Assembly: GCF_041359055.1 (NCBI RefSeq)
Contig: NZ_JBGJKZ010000004.1
Coordinates: forward strand, 124,001-188,000
DNA length: 64,000 nt
DNA from: Paenalcaligenes hominis_A
GTDB taxonomy: Bacteria > Pseudomonadota > Gammaproteobacteria > Burkholderiales > Burkholderiaceae_B
Direction: 5' to 3'
Below are positions 61,650-64,000 of this stretch, in pieces; the first letter of the stretch is position 1, and each line of letters opens with the position of its first letter. Both the position numbers and the translations under genes were made by a program. The notes under the pieces were generated by a model. It saw nothing but the letters and a program-made list of their open reading frames with translations, was not told the origin of the DNA and searched no databases.

Positions 61650-61960
61650 CTTCCATACGTCGACTATTTACCCACACTAGGGACCGACTTATCAAAGCCT
61701 TACGCAACTGTTACAGCAACCTCAGATTTTATCAAACCCATCTTTGCTATAGCCTTGCGGTAATCTTGAAGCAACCCTCCCCAATATCAGGCTCTATGGG
61801 AGTACATCCCTACAAAGAACTGCAGACATGATTACGGCACATCTACATACCCCTGATTACAGATACTAACAGTTACATAAGGTTGTTTTGGCATTACGGT
61901 TTGAGTGCTATTTCTCGCACCTAAAAGTATATTGGGGGGATGTATTAAGTTATAAACACA
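61650..61960. other. Intergenic region, no gene seen
   Basis: About 310 nt between the ParB-like gene and the 238-aa gene. Only short frames occur, and no tRNA, strong hairpin or T-tract terminator stands out. Confidence 0.5.
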
Positions 61961-62677
61961 CTAAGAAAGAGGCTCGTCAGAAATCCAAGTAATAAGTTCT
62001 TTCGCTAAAGGTGTTATCTTAAACATCTCCATAGCCCCAGTACTCAAACGTCCTGCTCCAGCGTCTAAAAACAATCCTGCGGCTACTAACTCCGAGCATA
62101 TTAAAATTAAAACACTCTCATCCTCTTTGAATCTATCCACCAACGTATATTTATTTTCCCCTGTATATTTAACTGTAAATAATATCTCCAGCTCCTCTTG
62201 ATCTTTATCAATATCTACAGCCCATTTTAAAACAGATATATGCAATGCCTCTAGCCTTCCCACCAATCGCAACATAGCCTCAGCCTTACTCCATGAATCC
62301 TGTTTAATAACTTGATTAACTACAATATCTGTTAACGCTTGAATTTTTTCATATTCTCTAGATCTGACCATTTTTTCAAAAAAAGATATTAAAAAATCAT
62401 CAAACTCCTCACTAGACTTACACTCTGGTAATCCAGATCTTTTTTGTAATTTTTCCCTTAAAAGGTTTATAGCCTCACTTACTCTTTCCTTTTGCCTTTT
62501 TTGTGCCCTACCCGAAAAAAGAGCATCAACCACACTTCCTATATAAGGGATCGAACTAACCACTGCTCTAGCTGCTATGTTGTCACTATATACGTCTCCT
62601 CCTCTCGTTGTTAACTCACTCATATACTCATGCTGGCATTTTTTAGCTTCTTCAAGAACTTGCTGAATATTATCCAT
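61961..62677 (-). CDS. Orphan protein of a mobile region
   Basis: A 238-residue soluble protein that I do not recognise. It begins with a charged helix (MDNIQQVLEEAKKCQHEY), then a short hydrophobic stretch (about 36-55, ARAVVSSIPYIGSVVDALFSG) like a membrane-inserting or pore hairpin, then a largely helical acidic part. A winged-helix-like end (about 190-235) may follow. Codon use is clearly more AT-rich than in the genes to the left (many AAA, ATA, TTA), a sign of transfer. Position inside an island and the pattern 'IPYIGSVVDALFSG' allow a defence or toxin role, which is speculative. Confidence 0.5.
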   Translation of the reverse strand: MDNIQQVLEEAKKCQHEYMSELTTRGGDVYSDNIAARAVVSSIPYIGSVVDALFSGRAQKRQKERVSEAINLLREKLQKRSGLPECKSSEEFDDFLISFFEKMVRSREYEKIQALTDIVVNQVIKQDSWSKAEAMLRLVGRLEALHISVLKWAVDIDKDQEELEILFTVKYTGENKYTLVDRFKEDESVLILICSELVAAGLFLDAGAGRLSTGAMEMFKITPLAKELITWISDEPLS

Positions 62678-63054
62678 AAAATTACTTCTTATAAAATCAA
62701 TTTAAATAAATGGTCATATCTCTATACCACCTAAAGACCTATTAAAAACAAATATCAATATCATGATTTAATCAATTATTAAACTAAAAGAATACAACTA
62801 ATAGAAAAAACCGTTTACAGTCCTAGCCCTCTATTTCATCAATGCAGTTACTTTGTACCGTTGTATTACTTAGGATTATGAGTGGCTTATATTATTTTTA
62901 TTGGGTCTATATCGATACAAATGGTTATTCTAGAGATTATTTTCAAAGAAAAAATCACCTCTTTTATCTGTAAGGCTTGGCGGCAATATGCTCTAAGCCC
63001 TCATAGGCTACATTATCCAAATCAATACTTTGATTTAATAGCTGCAATTGCTGC
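62678..63054. other. AT-rich intergenic region, no gene seen
   Basis: 377 nt with stop codons in all frames at short distance. It may hold the promoter of the 238-aa gene near 62690-62780, where the sequence is almost pure A/T. No repeat or RNA structure stands out. Confidence 0.5.
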
Positions 63055-63504
63055 TTAGGTATTTGCACGCTTCCCACCAATGATTAAATTGTCAACCTCA
63101 CGAACAAAGACATCATCAAACGCAATACCTCGAGCATGAAGATTAGATAAGCCGTCGCACTATTCTCGGGGGCATATGGTAAAGAATTGCGTAGAGATAC
63201 CGACAAAACCCTGACGGACAGCTTTACGGGCAGCCAAAGGGAAGAGGGGATGTATTTTCCCCTGGGTGAGCGGGCGTATAGTGAGGTTGGAAAACTGGTA
63301 AAAAGGGAAACCAGCGTACCCGTAGGTACGCTCACCGTTACTCGCCCATAGAAATGTACTAAAGGCATAATACAGACGCAAAAAATCGCCAGATTTCTTG
63401 GAATCAGTGCGTCCTCCCTATTTACACAGATCGCCAAACCCGACAGCTTTTATTTGAGCTGCACTGAAGTCATGAGCAGGATTAACTAGATTAGCAAGAA
63501 CCAT
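63055..63504 (-). pseudogene. Open frame of 150 codons broken by two TAG codons (phage-island gene or regulatory RNA)
   Basis: One reading frame runs from ATG 63504 to TAA 63055, broken only by TAG at 63418-63420 and TAG at 63160-63162. The three parts have 28, 85 and 34 codons. The first (NPAHDFSAAQIKAVGFGDLCK) and the middle (LRLYYAFSTFLWASNGERTYGYAGFPFYQ) resemble the small ash/Icd-like proteins that follow alpA in satellite-type islands, by my recollection. It may be a decayed gene, an amber-suppressed gene, or a region where RNA structure matters: a perfect 8-bp hairpin lies inside. Confidence 0.4.
63313..63332. repeat. Perfect hairpin inside the TAG-broken frame
   Basis: AGCGTACC-CGTA-GGTACGCT, 8 bp with a 4-nt loop, no T-tract. 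It is a stable RNA stem on either strand and could be part of a regulatory RNA. Confidence 0.55.
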
Positions 63505-63506
63505 AA

Positions 63507-63863
63507 TTACGCTCCCCAACCTAAGCGGTGGAAATCATCTCCGCCAAAGCCCGACAACGTGTAATACCCCGCCTGTACACTCTCACCAAAGCGGTTACGA
63601 GTCCTACGCATCTCACAATGAATATCAAAGCCCTTAACCCGAAGTCTACGGACTATTTCAGGACTGTTAGCCGCACCACAAGCTTTATCTAGATCCTTAC
63701 GGCTCACAGCCCTCTCCCGTGCTGCTACAAGCGCACTAAGCGCCCGTAACTCGGCTTGATTATTTATTTTAAGCTGTATAACCGTGCTGTTCTGGCTGGG
63801 CTTAGTAGGTTTTGGTGCACCCTCATTGCTTTTTATGGTGGGGACGTTTTTATTTATCGTCAT
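63507..63863 (-). CDS. Helix-turn-helix-like protein of a satellite/prophage island
   Basis: A 118-residue protein. A polar N-terminal tail (about 1-30) is followed by a winged-helix-like domain (about 33-110): LRALSALVAARERAVSRKDLDKACGAANSPEIVRRLRVKG, then a beta wing ending GYYTLSGFG. Such proteins commonly follow alpA in integrated elements and may regulate excision or replication. Its ATG overlaps the stop of alpA by 4 nt (ATGA), so the two are coupled. Confidence 0.65.
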   Translation of the reverse strand: MTINKNVPTIKSNEGAPKPTKPSQNSTVIQLKINNQAELRALSALVAARERAVSRKDLDKACGAANSPEIVRRLRVKGFDIHCEMRRTRNRFGESVQAGYYTLSGFGGDDFHRLGWGA

Positions 63864-64000
63864 TGCACCACCTCACTTTGCTCTTGCCACGCTTTCGGAT
63901 CTTCGGCCCACTGATTCCGGTCACTGATCAGCCATGCAATAACACGGCCACCTATTTTTACAGGCTTAGGGAACTGAACCTTTTTAACCCTTCCGTAAAT
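63860..64000 (-). CDS. AlpA-type phage regulator, C-terminal part (cut by window edge)
   Basis: The last 46 codons of a small DNA-binding protein. IYGRVKKVQFPKPVKIGGRVIAWL matches the end of the MerR-like helix-turn-helix of AlpA (prophage CP4-57 regulator), which activates the integrase gene of such elements. The N terminus lies beyond the window, where an integrase gene would be expected. Its ATGA overlap with the next gene fixes the reading frame. Confidence 0.8.
   Translation of the reverse strand: MYGRVKKVQFPKPVKIGGRVIAWLISDRNQWAEDPKAWQEQSEVVQ

Noticed and set aside
62987..63351. Plus-strand frame over the island region, ending GTLTVTRP with stop near 63349
   Set aside because: It is open for about 66 codons but has no start codon or ribosome site, and it lies antisense to the TAG-broken minus-strand frame, which fits the direction of alpA and its neighbours.
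63084..63437. 117-codon minus-strand frame starting MAICVNRED
   Set aside because: It overlaps the better frame 63055-63504 in another phase. Its composition is erratic, it has no ribosome site, and it lacks family character.
1..64000. CRISPR arrays, insertion sequences and rRNA genes
   Set aside because: No regularly spaced direct repeats, no transposase-like frame with terminal inverted repeats, and no rRNA-like stretch was found on reading the window.

Overview
This window is chromosomal DNA of moderate GC content, most likely from a betaproteobacterium of the order Burkholderiales, probably family Alcaligenaceae. The assignment rests on gene content and order. There are two complete tripartite tricarboxylate transporters with Bug-type receptors. 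Housekeeping blocks run lysC-tilS-accA-(glycosylase)-cysS, then TPR protein-cyclophilin-lpxH, and suhB/trmJ-cysE. CysE carries the long C-terminal tail usual in Burkholderiales. No name can be given below family level from sequence alone.

Layout. 1-7.5 kb: a partial MscS channel, then a stress-type block (KGG-repeat protein, short-chain dehydrogenase, otsB, BON protein, a DUF3182-like protein with an alpha/beta hydrolase) and an unusual sigma-54 activator that lacks its DNA-binding domain. Four sequences with exact GG-N10-GC spacing, the sigma-54 -24/-12 signature, lie in front of genes of this block. 7.5-14 kb: small secreted or membrane proteins, a PaaY/CaiE-like gamma carbonic anhydrase, a glutamine amidotransferase, rmuC and a glutathionyl-hydroquinone reductase. 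14-26 kb: an apparent catabolic island with a NIPSNAP protein, two tandem ketosteroid-dehydrogenase-like flavoproteins, a TIM-barrel isomerase, an AroE-like dehydrogenase, two IclR regulators, a TTT transporter and a Gfo/Idh/MocA dehydrogenase. My reading is that it imports and aromatises a hydroaromatic acid; the substrate is unknown. 26-34 kb: tRNA-Ser(GCT) and housekeeping genes. 34-40 kb: a PrpB-type lyase, a GntR regulator and a second TTT transporter, with four TGTNNACA sites around the divergent promoter. 40-51 kb: uppP, a TerC/CorC protein, suhB, trmJ, cysE, a third IclR regulator, MscS, an LLM oxidoreductase, a FixJ-type two-component pair, and an N-terminally short mgtE behind a long leader with two small reading frames. 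51-61 kb: mutS, bamC-dapA, a site-2 protease, a YciO/TsaC protein, tRNA-His, a cardiolipin synthase and a PaaX-like regulator. 61.2-64 kb: AT-rich DNA with the end of an alpA-type regulator, a helix-turn-helix-like protein, an open frame broken by two TAG codons, an orphan protein and a ParB-like protein. This is part of an integrated satellite or prophage-like element that continues past the right edge.

The strongest leads are the sigma-54 stress cluster with its HTH-less activator, the tandem-desaturase catabolic island, the mgtE leader, the GntR operator cluster, and the amber-interrupted frame in the mobile element.
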